Shown: piece by piece, positions 26,164 through 36,053 of the stretch
Position numbering within the stretch: position 1 is the stretch's first letter
How the letters are laid out: each line of letters starts with the position of its first letter
Origin: an uncultured Mycobacterium sp.
GTDB taxonomy: Bacteria; Actinomycetota; Actinomycetes; Mycobacteriales; Mycobacteriaceae
Assembly (NCBI GenBank): GCA_900078375.1
Contig: FLQS01000001.1
Coordinates: forward strand, 153,319-217,318
Direction of reading: 5' to 3'
Length of the DNA: 64,000 nucleotides
Position numbers and translations under genes: made by a program
Notes under the pieces: model-generated
The model's database searches: none
The model's input: only the letters and a program-made list of their open reading frames with translations
What the model was told of the DNA's origin: nothing

Positions 26164-26825
26164 CAGTCGTGCAACTCGTGCAGTGCGTCGAGATCGGCGC
26201 CGCCGAATTTTCGTCGCATCCGACCGGTGAGGACACCGATCACGATCACCGCGAACAGCACGTCCAGCGACGCGCCGAACTCCACGATCGCCGGTACGCC
26301 GGCAGTGAGCAGGAACGCGGCCGCGGCAATCCCGTTGTCCAGCATCAGGAATCCCGCCGCCTGCGAGATAGCGTGACGCCGGGTGACCATCACGAACAAC
26401 GCGATCAGCACCACGGCGAACGCGCCGGGAACCGCGCCCGTGGTGACGCCGGGCTCCAGGTTCACCACGGGCCGGGTGACCCCGAACGCGACGACCGTCA
26501 GAAGTGCCGTGATCAATAGCGAGGCGGTGGTGTTCACCAGCGGGGTGGCCTCGAGCGATCCGCGTTCCTCGGCTCCCAGTGCCCGGGCTAGCAACCACGG
26601 CAACCCCACTACACGCAGCACCGCGATCAGGGCGCCGATACCGACCAGCGCTGCGTCGCCCTCGTGGACGCCGCGGATGATCGGGATCGCCGCCAGCGCG
26701 GCGCCCTGCCAGGCGAGCAGCCTGATGATGGATGCCAGATCGCGGCGCCACACGATCAGGACGGCGGCCAGCACCATGGCGCCCGCGGCGAGATCGATCA
26801 GGCCTGCGAAGGCGGTGTCGGTCAC
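26163..26825 (-). CDS. hycP: HycP/HyfE-like membrane subunit
   Basis: A 220-residue protein with about seven helices, matching the HyfE group (NuoK-like in its C-terminal part) and Rv0085. Acidic residues in helices, such as those in [15 protein letters not shown] and [18 protein letters not shown], are conserved positions in this family. GTG start with AAAGGGA upstream, 13 bases after the hycD-like gene. Part of the membrane arm. Confidence 0.9.
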   Translation of the reverse strand: MTDTAFAGLIDLAAGAMVLAAVLIVWRRDLASIIRLLAWQGAALAAIPIIRGVHEGDAALVGIGALIAVLRVVGLPWLLARALGAEERGSLEATPLVNTTASLLITALLTVVAFGVTRPVVNLEPGVTTGAVPGAFAVVLIALFVMVTRRHAISQAAGFLMLDNGIAAAAFLLTAGVPAIVEFGASLDVLFAVIVIGVLTGRMRRKFGGADLDALHELHD

Positions 26826-26838
26826 GGTGTGGTCCCTT

Positions 26839-27795
26839 TCATGCCCGGATGAAGAAGTTGGCTGCCGTCACCGCGAGCAGTGCCAGCAGGAAGGATCCGG
26901 CGAGCAGTTCGGGCACCCGGAACAGGCGCAGCTTGGCCAGGAACATCTCGGCGCCGGCCAGCAGGGCGGCCAGGACCGCGATCTTCACCGCGACCGCGAG
27001 GATGCCGATGACGACCTCGAGGACGCCGGGATCCGGACCGGCGATACCCCACGGGATGAACAGGTTCGCCAGCAGTGCGAGCAGCACCGTCAGGCGCATT
27101 CCGGAGGCCCATTCGACGACCGCGAGGCGCGGCCCGGCGTATTCGAGCACCATCGCCTCGTGCACCATCGTCAACTCCAGGTGGGTGGCGGGGTTGTCGA
27201 CGGGCAGGCGGCCCGTTTCGGCGATGATCACCACCACCAGCGCCACGCAGGCGAGCGCACCGGGCAGTGACACCACCTGGGCGGGGTTGTCGATTGTGTG
27301 CGCCACGATGGCGCCGAGGTTGGACGATCCGGTCGGGATGGACAGGGCGAAGACCGCGAGCAGGATGGTGGGCTCGACCAGGGCGGCGATGGTGATCTCG
27401 CGACTGGCGCCCATCCCGCCGAACGAGGTGCCGGTGTCGATGCCGGCCAGGGTCAACGCCACAGTGCCAAGGAACAGCAGACCGACGACGGCGAACAGGT
27501 CCGCGACGGGGTCCAGCGGTGAGCCGGTGGCTACCAACGGCAGCACGGCGACGATGAGCAGCGTCGTTCCGGCGAGGATGGCGGGCGCCGCGCGAAACAC
27601 CACGGTGGTGCCGTTCGGGGTGATCTGCTGTTTGCGGAGCTGTTTGCGCAGATCGCGCCACGGCTGCAGCACCCCGCCCCCGACGCGGCCTTCCAACCGG
27701 GCCCTGACCTGGCGCGTCATTCCGACCACCACGGGGGCGCCGAGAGCGACTCCACCGATCTGGGCGGCCCCGGCCAGGTACGCCAGCGCGTTCAT
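26839..27795 (-). CDS. hycD: HycD/NuoH-like membrane subunit
   Basis: A 318-residue eight-helix protein of the NuoH/HycD family, corresponding to Rv0084. The cytoplasmic loop [20 protein letters not shown] is the strongly conserved element that forms the quinone-chamber side in complex I. The N-terminal loop [17 protein letters not shown] is also typical. ATG overlaps the preceding stop by four bases. It links the membrane arm to the NuoB- and NuoCD-like subunits. Confidence 0.93.
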   Translation of the reverse strand: MNALAYLAGAAQIGGVALGAPVVVGMTRQVRARLEGRVGGGVLQPWRDLRKQLRKQQITPNGTTVVFRAAPAILAGTTLLIVAVLPLVATGSPLDPVADLFAVVGLLFLGTVALTLAGIDTGTSFGGMGASREITIAALVEPTILLAVFALSIPTGSSNLGAIVAHTIDNPAQVVSLPGALACVALVVVIIAETGRLPVDNPATHLELTMVHEAMVLEYAGPRLAVVEWASGMRLTVLLALLANLFIPWGIAGPDPGVLEVVIGILAVAVKIAVLAALLAGAEMFLAKLRLFRVPELLAGSFLLALLAVTAANFFIRA

Positions 27796-29768
27796 CGCGC
27801 CACCAGCAGGACGATCAGGACGCCGAGTGCGCCGTAGGCGAGGTAGAGATGCACACTGCCGGTGTGTGCGCGGCGAACACCGTTGGCGCACAACGTGATC
27901 GCCCGGATGACCGGGGTGTAGAGCAAGTCCTGCACGGCGTCGTTGATCCGGGCCCGGTAGGCGACCTCGGCCACCAGGTACTGCGACTCCTCGTAGGGGG
28001 TGACCTCGAGATCGGTATCAGGGCGCAGCACATCGTCGAACACCCGCTGCAACGGTTCGGCGAACGAGGTGGCCGTGTACTCCATGCGTGCGGTGAGGTC
28101 ATCCGCGCCGCACGCCCACAGCGGCAGCGCCACCGGCTGCGGGCGCCGCCGCGATCCCCACCGGGCCGCACCCACCGCGACCAGCACCGCGACGACGAGG
28201 AAGACGGCGATCAACCCTGGGGCGATCGACCCGGCCAGGCCAGGCAGGTGCAGGACCGTACCCAGACCCGACAGATCCGCGCGCGCCGAGGCGGGCAACA
28301 CGGTCAGAACTCGCTGTAAGGGGGTGGTGAGTACCAACGGCGCGACGGCCAGCACCACGCAGGCGGCGGCCGCGGCGGCCATTCCGATGAGCATGGTGGC
28401 GGGCGCCTCCCGGGCGTCGGCGGCGGCATCGGACCGCGGCCTAGCCAGGAATCCGATGCCGAACGCCTTCACCATGGCCGCCACCCCGAGTCCGGTGGTC
28501 AGTGCGACGGCGCCGACCGCCAGCGGAGTGGCCAGGGCCACCACGGTGTTGTGTTCGGGCGTCGCGTGGATCAGCGACTGCACCAGCAGCCACTCGCTCA
28601 CGAACCCCGCGCCCAGTGGCAGACCGGAGGCGCCCAGTGCGGCCACCCCGAACAGGATCGTGGTGGCGGGCATCCGGCGAGCCAGACCACCGAGGCGGTC
28701 CAGGTCGCGCAGCCCGGTCTCGACGAGCACCGATCCGGCGGCCAGGAAACCGAGGCATTTGAACGCGGCATGCGCCACCAGATGCAGCAGCGCCGCGGCC
28801 ATCGCCACCGTGGCCGCCGAGGCGGCACCGGAGGCAGCCAGCAGCGTCGCGGCGCCCAGCGCGACGGTGATCAGCCCCATGTTCTCCACGGTCGAGTAGG
28901 CCAGAAGCCGTTTGAGGTCGGTGGCCACAGACGCCTGCAACACCCCGTAGACCGCGGACACCCCGCCGATCGCCAGCAGCGTCACCCCCCACCAACGGGG
29001 GCCCGGCCCCAGCATCTGCAGGTCGATGCGGATGATTCCGTAGATCCCGAGATTGACCATCGCCGCGCTCATCAACGCCGAGACCGGGCTGGGCGCCTCG
29101 GGGTGTGCGCGCGGCAACCAGGCGTGCAGTGGCAGCAGGCCCGCTTTGGAGCCGAACCCGGCCAGCGTCAGGACGAACACCGCCGTGCGGGCACCTGGCG
29201 GCACCGCCGACAGGTCGGCGAACCGGTCAGCGCCGCCGGCCGCCGACAGCAGCACCAAGCCGAGCAGGATCGCGACAAACCCGAGCTGGGTCATCACCGC
29301 GTAGAACACCGCGGCCGAGCGCACCGCGGGACGGGTGTGCTCAGCAAGCACGAGGATGAGCGACGCGGCCGCCATCAATTCCCAGGCCAGCAGGAACGTC
29401 GATACCGACGCCGCGGCCGGCACCAACAACATGGCGGCGACGAACAGCGGCAGCACCAACAGCGGAACGGCGCCCAGATGCTCACGGCGGGCGTACCCGA
29501 TCGCATAAATCCCGACCGGGACCGCGACCGCACCGGTCAAAGCCATAAAGAACCCGCCCAACGGATCCAGACGAAGCGAAACGCCGAGCAACGGAACCAA
29601 CCACCCGATCTGCACCGAGCGCGGTGGGCCCAGCACCCCGGCCAGCCCGATCCCAACCCCGACCACGCCCAGCGCAGAGGTCAACAGTCCTGCGATGGCA
29701 GATCCGAAACCGCGGTGGCGCAACATGATCGGTTCGACGCGGAGTGCGGACTCGACGCTGACCGTCAT
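27792..29768 (-). CDS. HyfB/NuoL-like antiporter-type subunit (Rv0083-like)
   Basis: A 658-residue protein with about 16 helices. The core has WELMAAASLILVLAEH (helix-5 Glu), FGSKAGLLPLHAWLPRAHPE (Lys) with APSPVSALMS, and ALLHLVAHAAFKCLGFLAAG (second Lys). It corresponds to Rv0083 and the HycC/HyfB family of ion-translocating subunits. ATG overlaps the small-subunit stop. The C-terminal 100 residues, from PYEESQYLVAEVAYRARIND, form a soluble or lateral-helix extension ending in a last helix. Confidence 0.92.
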   Translation of the reverse strand: MTVSVESALRVEPIMLRHRGFGSAIAGLLTSALGVVGVGIGLAGVLGPPRSVQIGWLVPLLGVSLRLDPLGGFFMALTGAVAVPVGIYAIGYARREHLGAVPLLVLPLFVAAMLLVPAAASVSTFLLAWELMAAASLILVLAEHTRPAVRSAAVFYAVMTQLGFVAILLGLVLLSAAGGADRFADLSAVPPGARTAVFVLTLAGFGSKAGLLPLHAWLPRAHPEAPSPVSALMSAAMVNLGIYGIIRIDLQMLGPGPRWWGVTLLAIGGVSAVYGVLQASVATDLKRLLAYSTVENMGLITVALGAATLLAASGAASAATVAMAAALLHLVAHAAFKCLGFLAAGSVLVETGLRDLDRLGGLARRMPATTILFGVAALGASGLPLGAGFVSEWLLVQSLIHATPEHNTVVALATPLAVGAVALTTGLGVAAMVKAFGIGFLARPRSDAAADAREAPATMLIGMAAAAAACVVLAVAPLVLTTPLQRVLTVLPASARADLSGLGTVLHLPGLAGSIAPGLIAVFLVVAVLVAVGAARWGSRRRPQPVALPLWACGADDLTARMEYTATSFAEPLQRVFDDVLRPDTDLEVTPYEESQYLVAEVAYRARINDAVQDLLYTPVIRAITLCANGVRRAHTGSVHLYLAYGALGVLIVLLVAR

Positions 29769-30247
29769 CGCCCGGTCACCGACCGCAGCGCGGCCACAAT
29801 CTGCGCGGGGGTCGGCGGGCAGCCCGGAATCTCAACGTCAACCGCTACCACTTCCCCAACCGCACCGACGACCCCGTACGCCTCTGCGAACACCCCACGG
29901 TTGAGCGCGCAGTCACCGCACGCGATCACCACTCGCGGTGCCGGCGTCGCCTCGAGGGTGTTGCGCAACGGCTGGGCCATGTTGCGGGTCACCACACCGG
30001 TCACCAACAGCGCATCGGCGTGCCGCGGCGAGGCGACCAGGCGAGCGCCGAAGCGTTCAGCGTCATACACGGGGCCGAACGCGCCGGAAATCTCCACCTC
30101 GCAGCCGTTGCACGAACCGGCGTCGACGTGGCGCACCTGCAACGAACCCGCAACCCCCGTCGGGGCATCGGCAGCGACCGCCGGCCGGTCACCCGCCGGG
30201 CCCGTGACCCGGCCGACTTTAACTATCTTGGCGATCCAGCCCCTCAT
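29765..30247 (-). CDS. NuoB/HycG-like iron-sulfur small subunit (Rv0082-like)
   Basis: A 160-residue protein of the NuoB/hydrogenase small-subunit family. All four ligands of the single [4Fe-4S] cluster can be seen: GSCNGCEVEI (two), ACGDCALNRG and IPGCPPTP. It therefore can pass electrons even though its large-subunit partner has no Ni-Fe centre. ATG overlaps the ArsR stop (ATGA), so it is translated with the regulator. It corresponds to Rv0082. Confidence 0.93.
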   Translation of the reverse strand: MRGWIAKIVKVGRVTGPAGDRPAVAADAPTGVAGSLQVRHVDAGSCNGCEVEISGAFGPVYDAERFGARLVASPRHADALLVTGVVTRNMAQPLRNTLEATPAPRVVIACGDCALNRGVFAEAYGVVGAVGEVVAVDVEIPGCPPTPAQIVAALRSVTGR

Positions 30248-30579
30248 GACGTCTCGACCTCTGAACGCTCAAGAGCGTCGACCTGTTCGTTCAACCGTCC
30301 CGACAGCACTGTGCGGGCCACCGCCAGCAGCTCAGCGATATACGGGGAGCCGATCGAGTAAGTGACCGAATTGCCCTGCCGGCATGCATTCACAATTCCA
30401 GCCCTGCGGAGCACACCGAGCTGCTGAGACAGGTTTGAGGCTTCCACACCGACCGCGGGCAGCAACTCGGTCACCGACCGATCACCGGCAACCAACAATT
30501 CCAGAATCCGGATACGCGCAGGATGTGCCAGCGATCTGAAGAACTCCGACTTCAGCGCGTCGAGCGATTCCGCCACCAC
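30244..30579 (-). CDS. ArsR/SmtB-family regulator, Rv0081-like, heads the Ehr operon
   Basis: A 111-residue winged-helix regulator, the likely counterpart of Rv0081, a hypoxia-linked regulator in M. tuberculosis. HTH: FFRSLAHPARIRILELLVAG and VEASNLSQQLGVLRRAGIVN, then GNSVTYSIGSP. No obvious metal site. GTG start with GGAGAGG upstream. First gene of the operon, translationally coupled to the NuoB-like gene. AT-rich inverted repeats lie just upstream, so autoregulation is likely. Confidence 0.93.
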   Translation of the reverse strand: MVAESLDALKSEFFRSLAHPARIRILELLVAGDRSVTELLPAVGVEASNLSQQLGVLRRAGIVNACRQGNSVTYSIGSPYIAELLAVARTVLSGRLNEQVDALERSEVETS

Positions 30580-30593
30580 GCACCTCTCCAGAA

Positions 30594-30643
30594 GTTATGA
30601 AATAACCCAATCCGTTAATTAAGAAACTTAGCATACAGCAAGG
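30594..30643. promoter_or_regulatory. AT-rich promoter/operator region of the Ehr operon
   Basis: Contains the perfect repeat GTTAT-GAA-ATAAC (30594-30606), the palindrome TTAATTAA (30615-30622) and CTTAGCATACAGCAAG (about 30627-30642), which carries the TTAGCA half-site found at 23141 and 31956. It is the only strongly AT-rich stretch between the thiolase and ArsR genes, so it probably holds the operon promoter. Confidence 0.5.
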
Positions 30644-30688
30644 ACAGGGCCTGTTTTGCGCCCGGCCGAGCTGCAACGGAGCGTCTAC

Positions 30689-31930
<1,242 letters not shown>

Positions 31931-31955
31931 TCAATGGAGCAGCAAGGCTATTTTC

Positions 31956-31984
31956 TAGCATATATAATTGCTAACATTCGCAAT
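31956..31984. promoter_or_regulatory. Two overlapping inverted repeats, shared motif copy 2
   Basis: TAGCA-N8-TGCTA (31956-31973) overlaps ATTGC-N8-GCAAT (31967-31984), and ATTGCTAACATTCGCAA within them is identical to 19692-19708. About 105-130 bases upstream of the thiolase start. The shared half-sites and equal 8-base spacing suggest binding of a dimeric ArsR-type regulator. Confidence 0.5.
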
Positions 31985-32140
31985 CATGCTAATGGTAGCG
32001 GTGTGGCTGCCGTGGCCAACAAGCACCGCTATCGGGGTGCAGCCTGCACAGCGCCGGACATCGGAGACGAGTGCCAGACCCTCAACGTGGCACACAAACA
32101 CCGACATACCGTTGTCGCGACACTGTCTGACGCTGGTGTC

Positions 32141-32545
32141 ATGAACAAAAACGCGAACATGATGGATACAAACTCGGTTGCTGCGGATGCGGGACTCGCG
32201 GTGTGGTTGGAGATGTGGAACACGGACAGTGAGATCGCACGTCGGATCTGCAGTGAGGATTTCCGGATTCATTTCTTGATTTCCGAGCCGGACGGGTCGA
32301 ACCCGGGAGACGACGTACTGGGCGCGGAGAGTTTCGCCCGGTTTCTGGACCGGTATCGCGAGCAGCATCCGGGTGTGGTGTTCACCGAGGTCACCCGGGC
32401 CATCGACGGCGTGCACGGGCGGATGCTGTGGAACGTGCAGGACGGGGAGCTTGCTGCGGGCGGGATCGATGTCTTCGACTTCACGGAGGACGGGCTGATC
32501 CGCGAGGTGTGGTCGGTGACCGGGACGCGCGTGCACCGCACCTGA
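32141..32545 (+). CDS. SnoaL-like (NTF2-fold) protein
   Basis: A 134-residue protein with NTF2-fold features: LAVWLEMWNTDSEIARRICS, FRIHFLISEPDG, GAESFARFLDRYREQHPGV, and the terminal strand GLIREVWSVTGTRVH. The start is uncertain (ATG at 32141, 32159 or 32162; none has a good ribosome-binding site). It is followed 20 bases later by the WYL-regulator gene and probably shares its transcript. Ligand unknown. Confidence 0.82.
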   Translation: MNKNANMMDTNSVAADAGLAVWLEMWNTDSEIARRICSEDFRIHFLISEPDGSNPGDDVLGAESFARFLDRYREQHPGVVFTEVTRAIDGVHGRMLWNVQDGELAAGGIDVFDFTEDGLIREVWSVTGTRVHRT

Positions 32546-32565
32546 CACCGGGGAGACTCGCATTC

Positions 32566-33258
32566 ATGAGGAGAGCCGAGCGGTTGTACGCGCTGGTCGA
32601 TCTGCTGCGGGGATCACGCCGGCCGTTGTCGGCCGCTCGGCTCTCGGAGGAGTTCGACGTATCGAAGCGCACGATTGAGCGTGACATCCAGTCCCTCCAG
32701 CTCGCGGGGGTACCGATCTATGCCGACCACGGGGCGTCGGGCGGGTATTCGATCCTGCGGGAACACTCTCTGCCGCCGCTGAATCTCACGGTGCCGGAGT
32801 CGCTGGCGGTGCTCGCGGGGCTTGGCTTGTTGGAGACCTCGCCCTACGGTGCGGCGGCGCGGCGGGCGCGAGCGAAGGTCCTCGCAATCAGCCGCGAGGA
32901 TCAGCTCGCGCCAGTCGACGAGGCGTTGGCGTCGATGTTCGTTATCGACTCCCAGTCGCCATCCGTGGCGGCGGTCTCGTTGATTCCGGAGGCGATCGCC
33001 GCGCGCCGAGTCCTGCGATTGGACTACACCTCCGAGGACGGCCAGACCCACACCACCCGTGACGTGGAGGCGATGGGTCTGCTGCGCGGAGGTGATTCGT
33101 GGATGTTCGTGGGATGGTGTCGGCTGCGCGAAGGCATCCGCGGATTTCACCTCGACCGCATCCGGCATCTGGAGATGACCGCAGAGGTGTTCCCCGAACG
33201 CGATTCTGCGGTGCTGGACGCGGATCTCTCGCGGTGGCGCACTCGACGGCTCGGGTAA
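32566..33258 (+). CDS. HTH-WYL transcriptional regulator (YafY type)
   Basis: A 230-residue regulator. An N-terminal winged helix of HTH_11 type (ERLYALVDLLRGSRRPLSAA, DVSKRTIERDIQSLQLAGVP, ASGGYSI) is followed by a WYL-like ligand domain (LRLDYTSEDGQTHTTRDVEA, GDSWMFVGWCRLREGIRGFH, LDRIRHLE). WYL domains sense small molecules or nucleic acid ligands. ATG at 32566, ten bases from GGGAG. Likely controls the adjoining SnoaL gene. Confidence 0.9.
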   Translation: MRRAERLYALVDLLRGSRRPLSAARLSEEFDVSKRTIERDIQSLQLAGVPIYADHGASGGYSILREHSLPPLNLTVPESLAVLAGLGLLETSPYGAAARRARAKVLAISREDQLAPVDEALASMFVIDSQSPSVAAVSLIPEAIAARRVLRLDYTSEDGQTHTTRDVEAMGLLRGGDSWMFVGWCRLREGIRGFHLDRIRHLEMTAEVFPERDSAVLDADLSRWRTRRLG

Positions 33259-33350
33259 CGGCTCCGGGTCGGCAACCGCGGGCATGGCTGTGGCTCCCCT
33301 GGTCCCGACGAAACACGTCATGGTTCACATCCGTGCGCCAGGATGAATCG

Positions 33351-33830
33351 GTGAGCGAACGTCTTGAGGTTCAACGAATCATCCCTGCGCCGGCCGCCGA
33401 CATCTTCGCGGTGCTCTGCGATCCGCAAGGTCACGTCGCGATTGACGCCACCGGCATGCTGCAGGACGCCGACGGGCAGCCGGTCCGTGCCGAGGGTGAC
33501 ACGTTCGTCGTGCACATGGACCGCGAATCGCTCAACGACTATCCGTTGGGCAAGTACGACGTCACTGTGTCGATCACGCAGTTCGAACAGGACCGGCTGA
33601 TCGCATGGACGATCTTCGGCCAATTGAAGCCAGACATTGGGCACGTGTACGGCTACCGACTCGATCCCTCGGATGGCGGGACGGCGGTCACGTCGTTCTA
33701 CGACTGGTCCGATATCGATCCGCACTGGCGCGACGCCAAGATCTTTCCGATCGTCGGCGAGCCGGCGTTGCGCGCGACATTGGGCATCCTCGACCGGGCT
33801 GTGCGACGAGGCTATCCCCGGTCGTCATAG
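33351..33830 (+). CDS. SRPBCC (START-like) protein
   Basis: A 159-residue helix-grip protein: VQRIIPAPAADIFAVLCDPQ at the N-terminus, RLIAWTIFGQLKPDIGHVYG in the middle and a long C-terminal helix region. Family members bind hydrophobic ligands or act as cyclases. GTG at 33351 follows AGGATGAATC. No clear partner gene. Confidence 0.87.
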   Translation: MSERLEVQRIIPAPAADIFAVLCDPQGHVAIDATGMLQDADGQPVRAEGDTFVVHMDRESLNDYPLGKYDVTVSITQFEQDRLIAWTIFGQLKPDIGHVYGYRLDPSDGGTAVTSFYDWSDIDPHWRDAKIFPIVGEPALRATLGILDRAVRRGYPRSS

Positions 33831-34010
33831 AAGCCCGTCGCTTCACCACTGACGTTCCAAACAGTCGGCCCCTGCACCGCCGAGGCTCCGCAAAGATGTC
33901 CGGCCCACGGACTAGCATTTCGGCGGCACACCCGGGCATGCCGAGCGGAGAGCGGGCGGGGCCTGCATTTCGGCCCGCCCGTCCCCGGCCTTGACGAAGA
34001 AGGACGAGCA

Positions 34011-36044
34011 GTGAGTTACACCGCGGCTGACATCACCGAACTCGACGATGTCCAGCACACCCGCCTGCGCCCGGCGGTAAACCTCGGGCTGGACGTGCTC
34101 AACACCGCGTTGCGCGAGATTGTCGACAACGCGATCGAGGAGGTCGCCGATCCCAGCCACGGTGGGTCATGCGTGACGATCACCTTGCACGCCGACGGAT
34201 CGGTCAGCGTCGCCGACGACGGCCGTGGCCTGCCCGTCGACTCCGACCCGACGACCGGGAAGAACGGCATCGTCAAGACGCTGGGTACCGCACGGGCGGG
34301 CGGCAAGTTCTCTGAACACGCAGACGCCACCAGCACGGGCGCTGGGCTGAACGGAATCGGCGCTGCCGCAGCGGTTTTCATCTCCGCGCGAACCGACGTG
34401 ACGGTGCGCCGCGCGGGCAAGACCTATCTGCAGAGTTTCGGCGGCGGCTACCCGGGAGTGTTCGACGGCAAGGGCTTCGACCCGAAGGCCCCGTTCACCC
34501 GCTCCGACACGCAGAAATTGCGTGGCTCCGGCAATCGCAAACCAGATGCCCACGGCACAGAAGTGCGCATCCTGTTCGACCCAATCGTGGTGCCGGACTC
34601 CAGCGTGGACATCAACGAGGTCCTGCTGCGGGCGCACGCCGCTGCTCGGATGTCGCCTGGTGTGCACCTGATCGTCATCGACGAAGGCTGGCCCGGCGAA
34701 GAGGTCCGGCCCGAGTTGATTGAACCGTTCAGCGGCCCGTGGGGCACCGATACCCTCCTTGACCTCATGTGCGCTGCCGCCGGCACTCCCGTTCCCGGTG
34801 TGCGTGCCGTGGTGGAGGGCCGCGGTGAGTACACCACCGGCCGCGGCCCGACCCCGTTCCGCTGGTCCTTGACAGCCGGACCCGCCGAGCCGGCCACGGT
34901 CGCCGCGTTCTGCAACACCGTGCGCACCCCCGGCGGCGGATCCCACCTGACCGCCGCCGTGAAGGGACTGTCCGAAGCGCTGGCCGACCGTGCGTCCCGC
35001 ATCCGAGACCTGGGTCTGGCCAAAGGTGAAGACGGCCCGGAGGCACAGGACTTCGCCGCGGTCACCTCCCTCGCTGTGGACACCCGCGCACCCGATGTGT
35101 CCTGGGACTCCCAGGCCAAGACCGCCGTGTCCTCGCGGTCCTTGAACGTTGCGATGGCCCCCGACGTGGCCCGTAGTGTCACCATCTGGGCCGCCAACCC
35201 CGGCAACAGTGACGCAGTGTCGCAGTGGACCCAGCTGGCACTGGAGGCCGCTAGGGCGCGGCGCAGCGCCGAGGGCGCCAAGGCCCGGTCGCGGGCGGCG
35301 TCGAAAGCCAAGGGGCTAGGGACGAATCTGTCGTTGCCGCCCAAGCTGCTGCCCAGCCGGGAAAGTGGTCGCGGGTCGGGTGCGGAGTTGTTCCTGTGCG
35401 AGGGCGACTCAGCGCTTGGCACGATCAAGGCGGCGCGCGACGCCACCTTCCAGGCGGCCTTCCCACTGAAAGGCAAGCCGCCCAACGTCTACGGGTTCAC
35501 GGTGAGCAAAGCCCGGGTCAAGGATGAGTTTGATTCAATCGAACGCATCCTGGGCTGTGGGGTGCGCGACAACTGCGACCCGGAGTCGTGCCGGTACGAC
35601 CGGATCTTGTTCGCCTCCGACGCCGACCCCGACGGCGGCAACATCAACTCGAGCCTCATCTCGATGTTCCTGGACTTCTATCGGCCACTCGTCAAGGCAG
35701 GCATGGTCTACGTGACCTTGCCGCCGCTGTTCGTGGTCAAGGACGGTCAGCAGCGGATCTACTGTCAGGACGAGTCCGAACGCGATGCCGCGGTGGCCCA
35801 GATGAAGGCGACGTCAAAACGCAAGGTGGAGGTCCAGCGGAACAAGGGTCTGGGCGAGATGGACGCCGACGACTTCTGGAACACTGTGCTGGATCCCCAG
35901 CGCCGCACCGTGATTCGGGTACATCTCGATGATGGCGACCCGAAGCTGCACCACACCCTGTTCGGTGGGCCGCCAGAGGGCCGGCGCGCGTGGATGGCCG
36001 ATGTCGCCTCCCGCGTCGACACCGCTGCTCTCGACCTTGACTAG
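34011..36044 (+). CDS. Atypical type II topoisomerase, ATPase/Toprim (GyrB-like) subunit (TopoM-like)
   Basis: A 677-residue GyrB/ParE-like protein. The GHKL ATPase has EIVDNAIEE (36-44), ADDGRGLP (68-75) and GAGLNGIGA (110-118); the Toprim domain has LCEGDSALG (Glu464) and SDADPDGGN (Asp537, Asp539), where gyrase normally has DADVDGxHI. Short for mycobacterial GyrB paralogues but complete. It is followed nine bases later by the A subunit, an order and pairing that match TopoM of M. smegmatis, an atypical enzyme reported to introduce positive supercoils. GTG start. A second copy of gyrase elsewhere in the genome is expected. Confidence 0.92.
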   Translation: MSYTAADITELDDVQHTRLRPAVNLGLDVLNTALREIVDNAIEEVADPSHGGSCVTITLHADGSVSVADDGRGLPVDSDPTTGKNGIVKTLGTARAGGKFSEHADATSTGAGLNGIGAAAAVFISARTDVTVRRAGKTYLQSFGGGYPGVFDGKGFDPKAPFTRSDTQKLRGSGNRKPDAHGTEVRILFDPIVVPDSSVDINEVLLRAHAAARMSPGVHLIVIDEGWPGEEVRPELIEPFSGPWGTDTLLDLMCAAAGTPVPGVRAVVEGRGEYTTGRGPTPFRWSLTAGPAEPATVAAFCNTVRTPGGGSHLTAAVKGLSEALADRASRIRDLGLAKGEDGPEAQDFAAVTSLAVDTRAPDVSWDSQAKTAVSSRSLNVAMAPDVARSVTIWAANPGNSDAVSQWTQLALEAARARRSAEGAKARSRAASKAKGLGTNLSLPPKLLPSRESGRGSGAELFLCEGDSALGTIKAARDATFQAAFPLKGKPPNVYGFTVSKARVKDEFDSIERILGCGVRDNCDPESCRYDRILFASDADPDGGNINSSLISMFLDFYRPLVKAGMVYVTLPPLFVVKDGQQRIYCQDESERDAAVAQMKATSKRKVEVQRNKGLGEMDADDFWNTVLDPQRRTVIRVHLDDGDPKLHHTLFGGPPEGRRAWMADVASRVDTAALDLD

Positions 36045-36053
36045 GAGTACGAC

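Noticed and set aside
23216..30247. Formate hydrogenlyase or NiFe hydrogenase (Hyc/Hyf)
   Set aside because: Gene names suggest it, but both CxxC motifs for nickel are absent in the large subunit and no formate dehydrogenase or hydrogenase maturation gene is present.
28551..30365. Plus-strand 604-residue ORF
   Set aside because: Antisense shadow of the NuoL-like and NuoB-like genes; the protein is mostly Arg, Gln, Gly and His.
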